Assembly: GCA_948759685.1 (NCBI GenBank) | Contig: CAQBGY010000001.1 | Span: 1-45,806, forward strand | Origin: an uncultured Eubacterium sp. | Lineage (GTDB): Bacteria; Bacillota_A; Clostridia; Lachnospirales; Lachnospiraceae | Reading direction: 5' to 3' | Length of the DNA stretch: 45,806 nucleotides | Shown: piece after piece, positions 15,870 through 23,109 of the stretch | How the letters are laid out: each line of letters starts with the position of its first letter | Numbering within the stretch: the first letter of the stretch is position 1 | Notes under the pieces: generated by a model | Databases searched by the model: none | What the model saw: only the letters and a program-made list of their open reading frames with translations | Told to the model about the DNA's origin: nothing | Translations under genes and position numbers: made by a program

Positions 15870-16479
15870 CACGAGTCAATAGTTGTTGAAGTTGTTGACG
15901 CGCCAAGAATAATCGACTTTTGACAGTTTCGATATTGCGAGATTCTAAGGCACCGTTCCGATATTCGATTTCGGCAATTTCTTTGAGTTTATATCCTGCC
16001 TGTTGATACAAAAGTGCGCTTCTGTATTGTGGTTTCAACTGTTTTAATGCAGCTAAAACATCATCGCTGTATAACTCTTGATAATTGTCAATACCCATTA
16101 CGTTAGAGCTTACTTCGTCAAAATCTACAATAGATTCACTGGAAGAAAATGTTTCCACATCGTTATCATCACTCAACATGTCTTGATGCCTTTTTTTACG
16201 TTGATCCAAATCAAAAACACATCGTTTGGTTACAATATGGAGCCATGTTTGTACAGAACGCTCTGGATTATATGTCTCGATATATTTATACATGTTGGTA
16301 AGCACTTCTATGTAATTGTCTTCTATATCAGAAGGATTAAAAGTATAGCGCATACATAACTTGTATATCATTCGGTTGTACGGTGTTACGTATTTATCAA
16401 ATAGGGCTTTTCGCCGTGCAGCTACTTCATCACTTATTATTATGGGTTCTGTGGTAACTGCTGAGTATGTCTCTTCCAC
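15835..16479 (-). CDS. Phage sigma-70-family (ECF-like) sigma factor
   Basis: 214 residues. Region 2 is clear: YNRMIYKLCMRYTFNPSDIE, VLTNMYKYIETYNPERSVQT and WLHIVTKRCVFDLDQRKKR. Region 4 follows an acidic linker: LKPQYRSALLYQQAGYKLKE-IAEIEY and ETVKSRLFLARQQLQQLL, with helix-turn-helix spacing. Region 3 is missing, as in ECF sigmas. It probably redirects host RNA polymerase to late phage promoters (inference). The start is GTG at 16479, inside the previous gene's 3' end. The next in-frame ATG is 36 codons in and would cut region 2. Confidence 0.82.
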   Translation of the reverse strand: MEETYSAVTTEPIIISDEVAARRKALFDKYVTPYNRMIYKLCMRYTFNPSDIEDNYIEVLTNMYKYIETYNPERSVQTWLHIVTKRCVFDLDQRKKRHQDMLSDDNDVETFSSSESIVDFDEVSSNVMGIDNYQELYSDDVLAALKQLKPQYRSALLYQQAGYKLKEIAEIEYRNGALESRNIETVKSRLFLARQQLQQLLTRDGKRRTTDETD

Positions 16480-16712
16480 GCCTCTTGAACATTGAGCACA
16501 AACAAGTGATCCGAGTTCATCAATTTGTGGACTTTACAATACTTCTTCCACTTATTATTACTAGAGATAAAATTACTTCTTACCTCGTTGTCTGTTGGCT
16601 GGGGTTGTTTACTAAGGAATTCGTAAAAATCTCCTAGCAAGCTTCCTAGCATCATTAAATGGGGCTGGCCTTCTCTTTGTTGCCTACGCCTTATGTTTCT
16701 TGCGTAACTCAT
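16440..16712 (-). CDS. Small basic protein, unknown
   Basis: 90 residues, ATG start 7 bases after the RuvC-like gene's stop. Basic N-terminus MSYARNIRRRQQREGQPHL, a helix LMMLGSLLGDFYEFLS, and a second half with KWKKYCKVHKLMNSDHLF. No known motif. Its last 40 bases overlap the GTG start of the sigma factor, so translation of the two may be coupled. Confidence 0.6.
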   Translation of the reverse strand: MSYARNIRRRQQREGQPHLMMLGSLLGDFYEFLSKQPQPTDNEVRSNFISSNNKWKKYCKVHKLMNSDHLFVLNVQEAWKRHTQQLPQNP

Positions 16713-16719
16713 TTTCTGT

Positions 16720-17220
16720 CTAAAGTTTGTATATTCTTACATAATATTTGAAGATGTGGGTTGCATCAGCCATGTTGTCATCGACTGGTGTAATATTCCA
16801 TCGTTTGATGCAATATTCAATCATCTTCTTTTTGTCAGCTTTTCCGTCACCGGTAGCCCATTTTTTTACTGTGCTAACGTTTATGAATTTTGGTTCCGGG
16901 AGTCCAAGCTGGGCGCATATCAGATATAATATGCCTCTAAATTCGGATAGTTTTCGCGCTGCAATGAAATGCTTTGAAACGCATACATCTTCGGCGATAA
17001 TCAATTTGATGTTGTATTTTTGGATAAATTCAACCAGTGTGTCATAAAACATTTTATGTTGCTCAATCGCGTTTTTACCTTTTCTTTGGGTAAAATTCCA
17101 TGTTCCTGATTCATGGGTTGAGTAATATCCACAGTGCTCTGCTATATCTAATGCAAGCACATTATCACGTGTAATTTGATTTATTGACTCATTTTTAATG
17201 TTTTTTGATTCGTTAATCAT
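16720..17220 (-). CDS. RuvC-like Holliday junction resolvase
   Basis: 166 residues. RNase H-fold acidic residues appear in the RuvC order: VLALDIAEHCGYY (Asp), LIIAEDVCV (Glu) and the C-terminal NMADATHIFKYY (Asp). EFRGILYLICAQLGLP and NVSTVKKWATGDGKADKKKM match the RuvC/phage resolvase central helices. It would resolve branched DNA before packaging. ATG overlaps the SbcC-like stop by 4 bases, grouping it with recombination nuclease genes. Confidence 0.8.
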   Translation of the reverse strand: MINESKNIKNESINQITRDNVLALDIAEHCGYYSTHESGTWNFTQRKGKNAIEQHKMFYDTLVEFIQKYNIKLIIAEDVCVSKHFIAARKLSEFRGILYLICAQLGLPEPKFINVSTVKKWATGDGKADKKKMIEYCIKRWNITPVDDNMADATHIFKYYVRIYKL

Positions 17221-19535
17221 TCTATGTATGAAACGCCATTAAGTTTATTGACTACAGTCTTGTATGGGTAGCCTTCAGCTATATTTCCATGACTGACTAC
17301 CAAAGATGTAATCTGTAATTGATTGAGGGCATCAAAAATGTTGGAAAGCCCTTGTTCGTCAGTGGCTTCTAATATTTCATCAAGTATCAGGAGATCTAGT
17401 CCTTTATCGTCATCGCAATTTACATTGGTAAGTTTGTGCATTGCCAAAATATTAGCTAGATTAACTCTTGCTTTTTCACCTTCTGAAAATTTATCAAAAG
17501 AGCCACAATCTACACCATCGCGAATAAGAGAAATGGAAATCTTATCTCTGATTTTTCCGTTTTTTAAGACTGTAAAACCGGAAAATGCAATACGAATGTC
17601 ACTACCAATGGCTTCCAGAAACTCGTTAGTTATGTGACTAAGAGCATCAATTTTAGTATTAGCCAGATGGGTTTTAAATTCAATAAAGGTTGCTTCTTGC
17701 TCTTTATATGAATTTAATTTCCGTTCAATAGTTTCTTTTTCAGAAATGGCTAATACCAATTCTTTCTCATATTTTTTCTTGTTGGCTTTGAGAGATTCTA
17801 TCATGTCAGTTTCGGAAGAGTTTTCGATGTCACGAATAGATTCTTCGTATGACTGAATAGCTCCATTAGCATTGTTAATATTCAACTCGGCCTGCTTTGT
17901 TTCGTATTCTTGCTTTCTAATAGCTTCATCTAATATTGCATAAGAATCATCAAATAAATTAGTACGCGCATCATCAATGGATTTCTGAAGGGTATTCATT
18001 TGATGCTGGAGGGTTTGCATTTTATTGGTTAAATAAGACGTATTACGTGACAATTCATCCAATGCCGTACAAGTCTCGGTAATCTTATTCGACCATTCTA
18101 TTTTACTACGATTTAATTCATCCTGTTCTTTACGAGCTTCGCGTCCTTTTGTTGTAATATCTGAAATGCGTTTTTCATTAGCCTCAATATTTTGGAGAAT
18201 GTCTTGTGTCTCTCCATTTCGGTCTTGCAATCTTAGTTTAACCTCGTTTATATCTATATCATTAGCCAATGTGAATTCATGTTGACATTTAGGACAAACG
18301 ATAATTCCGGCAAGTTGTTTTTGGAGGCTGGCTATATCTGCTTCCAACTTAGTCCTTTGTGATCTAAGATTACTATTCTCGGCATCCAACTTTTTAATAG
18401 AATCCAATAATTCATTTATTTGATTCTCAATTTTGGTGGATTTCTTTTTGAAGTTTTCTTGAAACTTCTCATGTTGTTTTAACAGCTTCTCATAAGAGGA
18501 TTTGGCTGTTGCAATCTTTTTCTCATGCTGAATCAGCTGTTGTTGTACATTGGAATATTCTGTTGTAACAACCTCCAATTCTTTCTGATTTTTAATTGAT
18601 ATAGCTGCAAAATCCTTGGGTAATGGCAAAGCGCATGAAGTAAAACGTTCTGAAATAATTTCAAAACATGCACCGGTATCTTTTTTACTGTTTTCCAGTT
18701 TTTGCAATACTTCATCTGTTTTATCATATTGCTCCAGTAACTCGTCACTTTTATTTATGAGAACATTTTGCTCACGGATATAAGCTCTTTTCCCGGCAAT
18801 AGCTTCATTCCAGTTTGCTATACGCTCAGCTTTCTTTTGTGAACGCTCTGTTGATTCTGTAATAGCTGTGTTGATTTGCTCTTGTAATGTTTCAACACGT
18901 CCGGTATGATTCGCTACATTCAATTCTGCTTGTTTTAATGATTCTTGAATCGGTATCATATCCTCTTGTAATGCAGCGATAGATTCATCCACCATTACAC
19001 CATTACTGAAACGATTAATGATTTCTTTTTTCTCGCGATCAGAACTGGAGAGAAATGACGAATATTTGTGCTTAGAAAGAATGAAGTTTGAGAAAACATC
19101 ATCTTTAGTCAGCCCCAGTGTTTCAAGTATAAATTTATTGTAATCTGCAACTCCGGCTTGTTCTATATGTTTTATGTTACAATCAGTTTCATCATCATAT
19201 ATAGAAACTTTGATTATCTGTGCTGTTTTACGGGAGATAACACGTTTAATAGATAAGTACTCTCCTGTAGTATTATTCTGGAACAAAAGGGAAACAGTCG
19301 CTTCATCTTCTGCATCATTGATTATCTCATCCATTTTTATTCTACGAAGAGTTTCTCCGGTTATCCCAATGGCGATTGCTTCTAACATAGCAGATTTTCC
19401 GGAACCATTTGAACCTTGCGAATCATTATCCATATTGTTGCCAAAAATCAGCGTTGTATGTTTTTGCAACAATGTATAATCCAATTGCTTAAAGGCGCAT
19501 AGGTTTTTTGCGTAAACTTGTCTTAATGTCCACAT
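17217..19535 (-). CDS. SbcC/Rad50-like recombination ATPase (T4 gp46-like)
   Basis: 772 residues. Walker A GSNGSGKS at 41-48, after FGNNMDND. Long coiled coils occupy about 180-600, with a zinc hook CPKC at about residue 415 between them. The signature motif FSEGEKARVNLANIL is near 680, Walker B LLILDEILEATDEQG near 712, and the D/H-loop LVVSHG follows. Together with the metallophosphatase encoded 1 base upstream it forms an end-processing nuclease complex for recombination-dependent replication. Length is shorter than E. coli SbcC and close to phage gp46-type proteins. Confidence 0.92.
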   Translation of the reverse strand: MWTLRQVYAKNLCAFKQLDYTLLQKHTTLIFGNNMDNDSQGSNGSGKSAMLEAIAIGITGETLRRIKMDEIINDAEDEATVSLLFQNNTTGEYLSIKRVISRKTAQIIKVSIYDDETDCNIKHIEQAGVADYNKFILETLGLTKDDVFSNFILSKHKYSSFLSSSDREKKEIINRFSNGVMVDESIAALQEDMIPIQESLKQAELNVANHTGRVETLQEQINTAITESTERSQKKAERIANWNEAIAGKRAYIREQNVLINKSDELLEQYDKTDEVLQKLENSKKDTGACFEIISERFTSCALPLPKDFAAISIKNQKELEVVTTEYSNVQQQLIQHEKKIATAKSSYEKLLKQHEKFQENFKKKSTKIENQINELLDSIKKLDAENSNLRSQRTKLEADIASLQKQLAGIIVCPKCQHEFTLANDIDINEVKLRLQDRNGETQDILQNIEANEKRISDITTKGREARKEQDELNRSKIEWSNKITETCTALDELSRNTSYLTNKMQTLQHQMNTLQKSIDDARTNLFDDSYAILDEAIRKQEYETKQAELNINNANGAIQSYEESIRDIENSSETDMIESLKANKKKYEKELVLAISEKETIERKLNSYKEQEATFIEFKTHLANTKIDALSHITNEFLEAIGSDIRIAFSGFTVLKNGKIRDKISISLIRDGVDCGSFDKFSEGEKARVNLANILAMHKLTNVNCDDDKGLDLLILDEILEATDEQGLSNIFDALNQLQITSLVVSHGNIAEGYPYKTVVNKLNGVSYIE

Positions 19536-19536
19536 A

Positions 19537-20583
19537 CTAACTGATTTTATCGAGGTATTGCAACCCCATTTCTATATTTATGATTCCTTTGTTAGCACAA
19601 AAACTGGTATATTCTTGCTTAATACCGGATTTGTCGAATTTTTTATCTAAAGAGTGGGCTGTTGTTTCTGTGATTTCCACATCTTCAGTAACAATTTCCA
19701 CTTTTGAAGACCCTGCTTCCAGAAGTTTTTGTTTATCAATACTTGAAGCTTCTTGGCTTGTACAACTGATTCTTGTTTTAATCTTGTATCTTCCATCCGC
19801 TTTCATGTCATCCAGTTTATCAATTAGCTTTGAATTGATTTGACTAGCTTTTATGTCTAAAACTTTGTAGCGAATATTAACTTGGTTCTTGATAAATTCA
19901 TGGCTACCATCGTCATATATAATGGTATAACCCTTTTCTTCATCTTCGCCGAAATTGTGCTGCCTGGAAGAACCTATGTATTCAATGTTGGTACCTTTGA
20001 TAATACAACGATTATGATAATGTCCTACAAGAACTGTATCAAAATCACTAAAAATGTTCGTGGGTAGTTCTTTTTCATTAGGCGTGCTAAGTGCTCCGTT
20101 TATTCCTTCGTGAATATATAGGATATTGTGTACAGACGGGGTCAATTCTGCCTTTACCATTTTTTTTAGCCGTTCTACGAAACTTCCGTTTTCTGGAAAA
20201 TAGCTCATTATATATAGTTCTACATCGTTGCTAATATTAATAATCGAATAGTCATCAACAACATAGACGTGAGGGTATTCACTAAATAAATGACTATACC
20301 CTAAGACTGACTCCTGGTCAACTTTACAATGATTTCCTTCAGCAACGGTAATGGTTATTCCAGCTTTAGTGGCTTTTATGATAGCTTGGCGGACAGCCAT
20401 GAGTGTGCTAAGTGTTTGAGAAGAGCGTGATAACCACAAATCTCCACCAATTATCATATCTTCAATCCCATATTGATCGCATATATATAAAGCCTCGTCC
20501 CAGTTTTTTTGAAATTCTGGAATATTGTCTTTTGATACATGTATATCATTCAACAATAAGGCACTTGGTATTTTCTTACTCAT
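19537..20583 (-). CDS. SbcD/Mre11-like nuclease subunit (T4 gp47-like)
   Basis: 348 residues. Calcineurin-like metallophosphatase motifs in order: LLLNDIHVS (D-x-H), IIGGDLWLS (GGD), VAEGNHCKV (GNH), ILYIHEGINGAL (H) and VLVGHYHNRC (GHxH). The C-terminal ~130 residues form the capping region. Partner of the SbcC-like ATPase downstream. The ATG follows a strong hairpin at 20600-20633, which may lower its expression relative to the SSB gene. Confidence 0.9.
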   Translation of the reverse strand: MSKKIPSALLLNDIHVSKDNIPEFQKNWDEALYICDQYGIEDMIIGGDLWLSRSSQTLSTLMAVRQAIIKATKAGITITVAEGNHCKVDQESVLGYSHLFSEYPHVYVVDDYSIINISNDVELYIMSYFPENGSFVERLKKMVKAELTPSVHNILYIHEGINGALSTPNEKELPTNIFSDFDTVLVGHYHNRCIIKGTNIEYIGSSRQHNFGEDEEKGYTIIYDDGSHEFIKNQVNIRYKVLDIKASQINSKLIDKLDDMKADGRYKIKTRISCTSQEASSIDKQKLLEAGSSKVEIVTEDVEITETTAHSLDKKFDKSGIKQEYTSFCANKGIINIEMGLQYLDKIS

Positions 20584-20599
20584 TGTGATTCAATTTAAA

Positions 20600-20633
20600 T
20601 AGGGACATATTTATATAATTGGATATGTCCCTA
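20600..20633 (-). terminator. Hairpin between SSB and SbcD-like genes
   Basis: A perfect 11-bp inverted repeat (TAGGGACATAT / ATATGTCCCTA) with a 12-base loop in the 71-base gap, followed on the minus strand by TTTAAATTGAATC. It lies just after the SSB stop, so it may partially terminate and keep the abundant SSB transcript apart from the low-copy nuclease genes, or stabilise the SSB mRNA 3' end. Confidence 0.55.
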
Positions 20634-20654
20634 TAATACTTATATAAAAATGAA

Positions 20655-22019
20655 TTATCTTCTTCTACGTTCAGGACGCGCGGCTCTACGTTCACGGGTT
20701 GGGTTTACAGCCGGTTCATTGGTGTCATCGTTATGTTCACCGCGTCTACGAATAGTATGGGTGGGGGCTGGCTCCGGTTCCGGTTCTTCTTCCGGTTCCG
20801 GTTCTGAAGGCGTGTCTTCCGGTTTAGTATCGCTTTGTGTATTGTTATCTTCGTTGTTGCCGCTGTCTTTTGCAACTTCCAACGCGTCTTCAATATCATT
20901 CAGCAAATCTTCATTTGTTTTTCCACGAGTGACACGGACATTTAGCTCATTGGCATCAATATATTCGCGAATTGCATCACGTAAGTCTTGCCCTTCTTCG
21001 CTCTTATCACCAATACCGCGTTCATTTAGTTTTTTCCAGAGGTTCCACAATGAATCCAGTTCGTTGTCTGATGATTCACCATTGTCGCCATCATTTCTCT
21101 CTTTTTTATCAAAAGAGAAATGGGATTTATCATCGGGAGAAAGTTCCAATTTTATTTTTTCGATAGTTTCTGCTATTTCTTTACTGTTCATCACGTCCAT
21201 TTCCATTTTAGCATCGTATTGCTTCAAGAACTCAATGGTAGCTTCCATGTGGAAACGTGAGTAACGATAAATAGCAGCCGGGATACGCTGTGTTTCCAAC
21301 AACGAATTGACTTCCTCTTCAGATAGAGGTTCGGCACCGGAAATTGTATCAATGTTGAATGTGTAAGTGGTTTTCTTGTTTTCTTCTTTACGAGTAATTT
21401 CTACCGGGAAAGCATATTCCAAAGAAGAGATAGGGCACAAGCATTTAGGATTTTTTTCCAGAAGTTTCTTCCATATAGCCAGTTTGCGATCCTCCAAGTC
21501 TTTGTATTGCGAATAAGACAGGATAAGTAAATGAATACCTTCTTCACGGTTGTCCAAATCTAAAATATACATGGCACGTTGAGAGTTCCATTTTAGACCA
21601 CCATCAAAGCCTGAACCTTTAATCTTTTTCATCAATTTTTCATCACTGCCATATTTATTTTCAGCAACTTGAAGATAAGTGTCAATTAGGTCTACAGATA
21701 ATCCGGCATAGCTGGAATGACAGATATTTACAAAGAACTGTTTGTCTTTTTTTCCTGTTGGACGTGGATTGTCCAGTTTCAATACCTGTGTTTTGACTGG
21801 ATATTCGTATCCCTTACGTTCTAGTTTGTAAGAACCATCTGGCTGCTCGGCTGGTGCCAAAGGAAGGATACGCACGGTATAAGTTCCAGCAGAATCCATA
21901 CGAAAATGCTTAGTACGTTGAAATGATTGGCTCTCATCGGTACTTTTTTTTACCGCCTCTTCATAAGTTTCTTGATTCTCCGCAAAGAGGGCATACGGAT
22001 TTTTAATCATCTCTTCCAT
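20655..22019 (-). CDS. Single-stranded DNA-binding protein (T4 gp32-like)
   Basis: 454 residues. The N-terminal core has TKHFRMDSAGTYTVRILPLA (OB-type entry), KDKQFFVNICHSSYAG, WNSQRAMYILDLDNREEGIH and LLILSYSQYKDLEDRKLAIW, as in gp32-like phage SSBs. Two thirds in, acidic linkers begin (DNEL, NNEDNNTQSD), then a Pro-Glu run around residues 407-424, and the protein ends in an Arg-rich tail (RERRAARPERRRR). An acidic tip is the rule for SSBs, so the basic end is odd. Located after the NinB-like gene and before a hairpin. Probably highly expressed from the 22531-22561 promoter. Confidence 0.78.
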   Translation of the reverse strand: MEEMIKNPYALFAENQETYEEAVKKSTDESQSFQRTKHFRMDSAGTYTVRILPLAPAEQPDGSYKLERKGYEYPVKTQVLKLDNPRPTGKKDKQFFVNICHSSYAGLSVDLIDTYLQVAENKYGSDEKLMKKIKGSGFDGGLKWNSQRAMYILDLDNREEGIHLLILSYSQYKDLEDRKLAIWKKLLEKNPKCLCPISSLEYAFPVEITRKEENKKTTYTFNIDTISGAEPLSEEEVNSLLETQRIPAAIYRYSRFHMEATIEFLKQYDAKMEMDVMNSKEIAETIEKIKLELSPDDKSHFSFDKKERNDGDNGESSDNELDSLWNLWKKLNERGIGDKSEEGQDLRDAIREYIDANELNVRVTRGKTNEDLLNDIEDALEVAKDSGNNEDNNTQSDTKPEDTPSEPEPEEEPEPEPAPTHTIRRRGEHNDDTNEPAVNPTRERRAARPERRRR

Positions 22020-22029
22020 AAAATGAAAA

Positions 22030-22506
22030 TTATTTGTTTAATTTAGAGAGGGGAAGATTCCACTGTTCGGTATAAGCTCCAGCCCAAAGTTCTTTTGCTT
22101 CTGGCATTTTGGTTTTATCTTTCAACATAACCTTAATACCCCATTCAGTGTTTACATGATGAATGATTCTCTCAATAACTTCATTCATCTCACTTGCTTT
22201 TTCATTTTTGAGGTTAAAGTATTCATACTTTTCATCTCCGGGAAGATCACAGACATGAATCGGAGCATAAATTTCTTCAAAATATCTGTATAGGGCATCT
22301 ACTGGCGGGTGTGTAGGCAATTGTTCTGAAATTGTCTTCAGTACTACGCCAAATAGATACTTCAATTGTGGTAGAGATTTGTTTTTGGTATCGTCCATAA
22401 TAAGAATGGTGTAATCACCATCTTTCAAATTTCCAATAGCCAATTCGATCTCTTGTTTTGCTGCCTTATTGTCTTGCACAATAAGACGTGCTTGACCATG
22501 CAACAT
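22030..22506 (-). CDS. NinB-like or recombination-accessory protein
   Basis: 158 residues from ATG at 22506. An upstream in-frame TTG at 22560 falls on the -33 element of a strong promoter, so it cannot be the start for that transcript. DYTILIMDDTKNKSLPQLKY followed by LFGVVLKTISEQL recalls the 'K-x-R-S-x-x-Q-N-x-x-x' helix of NinB and related phage recombination proteins, and the C-terminal part (MNEVIERIIHHVNTEWGI) is a helix. The family call is tentative. It is the first gene after the promoter and directly precedes SSB. Confidence 0.55.
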   Translation of the reverse strand: MLHGQARLIVQDNKAAKQEIELAIGNLKDGDYTILIMDDTKNKSLPQLKYLFGVVLKTISEQLPTHPPVDALYRYFEEIYAPIHVCDLPGDEKYEYFNLKNEKASEMNEVIERIIHHVNTEWGIKVMLKDKTKMPEAKELWAGAYTEQWNLPLSKLNK

Positions 22507-22530
22507 ACTGTCATTTTTCAAAGAACACTG

Positions 22531-22561
22531 CAAAGATAATTGTATCAATTTAACTATCAAA
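22531..22561 (-). promoter_or_regulatory. Bacteroides-type promoter for the replication block
   Basis: On the minus strand TTTG (22561-22558) is followed by exactly 19 bases and then TATCTTTG (22538-22531), a full match to the Bacteroides housekeeping consensus -33 TTTG / -7 TAnnTTTG. Transcription should start near 22526, about 20 bases before the ATG at 22506. The rest of the gap (22562-22626, below NrdG) is very AT-rich with only a weak 9-bp AT repeat and nothing else recognisable. Confidence 0.75.
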
Positions 22562-22626
22562 ATAAAACCAAAAATATTTTTTGAGTAAATATATATATTG
22601 CTGTATTACAGATGTATGATATATAT

Positions 22627-23109
22627 TTAATTGTTATATTGATTATTTGTAAAATAGGAGGTAATATCAAATAGGTTAATATCATTCTCCCTTTTAACAA
22701 CTTGATATAATCTTTGGTTAGTGTTCGGATTATTAAGAGGTCCCTTGCTGGATATATACGGGCCTAATTTAATATAATGAAAGAAATCAAGTTTGATCTC
22801 TTCGGATAATTTATCTCGTCCAGAATACCAGCCAATTTTTAAATTAGGATAGTTATGATAAAGGTATTCGGCTAATTTATTTATATATGCCGGATTTGCA
22901 TCACCGCCCATAAATAATATAGCTGTTATTCCTTTATTTTTGCGTATCAATTGTTGAAGTGCTTCTTTTGTTAATGATTCTCCTATATCCTGTGACAGAT
23001 AAGAAGAGTGGCACCCGATGCAGGCGCATGGGCAACCACTTATATTTATTGCCAAAGTAATTTCATTAGGCAATTCTTGAAACACTATTTTTGTATCTAC
23101 ATATTTCAT
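22627..23109 (-). CDS. nrdG: Anaerobic ribonucleotide reductase activating protein (radical SAM)
   Basis: 160 residues. The radical-SAM cluster motif is GCPCACIGCH (C-x3-C-x2-C) at about residues 26-33, preceded by LAINISG, followed by ILFMGGDANP (GGE-like SAM site) and LKIGWYSGR. It makes the glycyl radical on NrdD using S-adenosylmethionine. The short length is normal for NrdG. ATG overlaps the NrdD stop by 4 bases, giving coupled expression. Confidence 0.92.
   Translation of the reverse strand: MKYVDTKIVFQELPNEITLAINISGCPCACIGCHSSYLSQDIGESLTKEALQQLIRKNKGITAILFMGGDANPAYINKLAEYLYHNYPNLKIGWYSGRDKLSEEIKLDFFHYIKLGPYISSKGPLNNPNTNQRLYQVVKRENDINLFDITSYFTNNQYNN

Noticed and set aside
20650..21264. 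Long plus-strand frame, Ser-rich, opposite the SSB gene
   Set aside because: It is the reverse reading of the Pro/Glu and acidic codons of the SSB; low complexity, no start context, and every other gene in the window is on the minus strand.
22569..22576. Second promoter (-7 element TATTTTTG) in the nrdG-NinB gap
   Set aside because: The -7 sequence matches but there is no TTTG at 19-21 bases upstream; AT-rich DNA gives such matches by chance.
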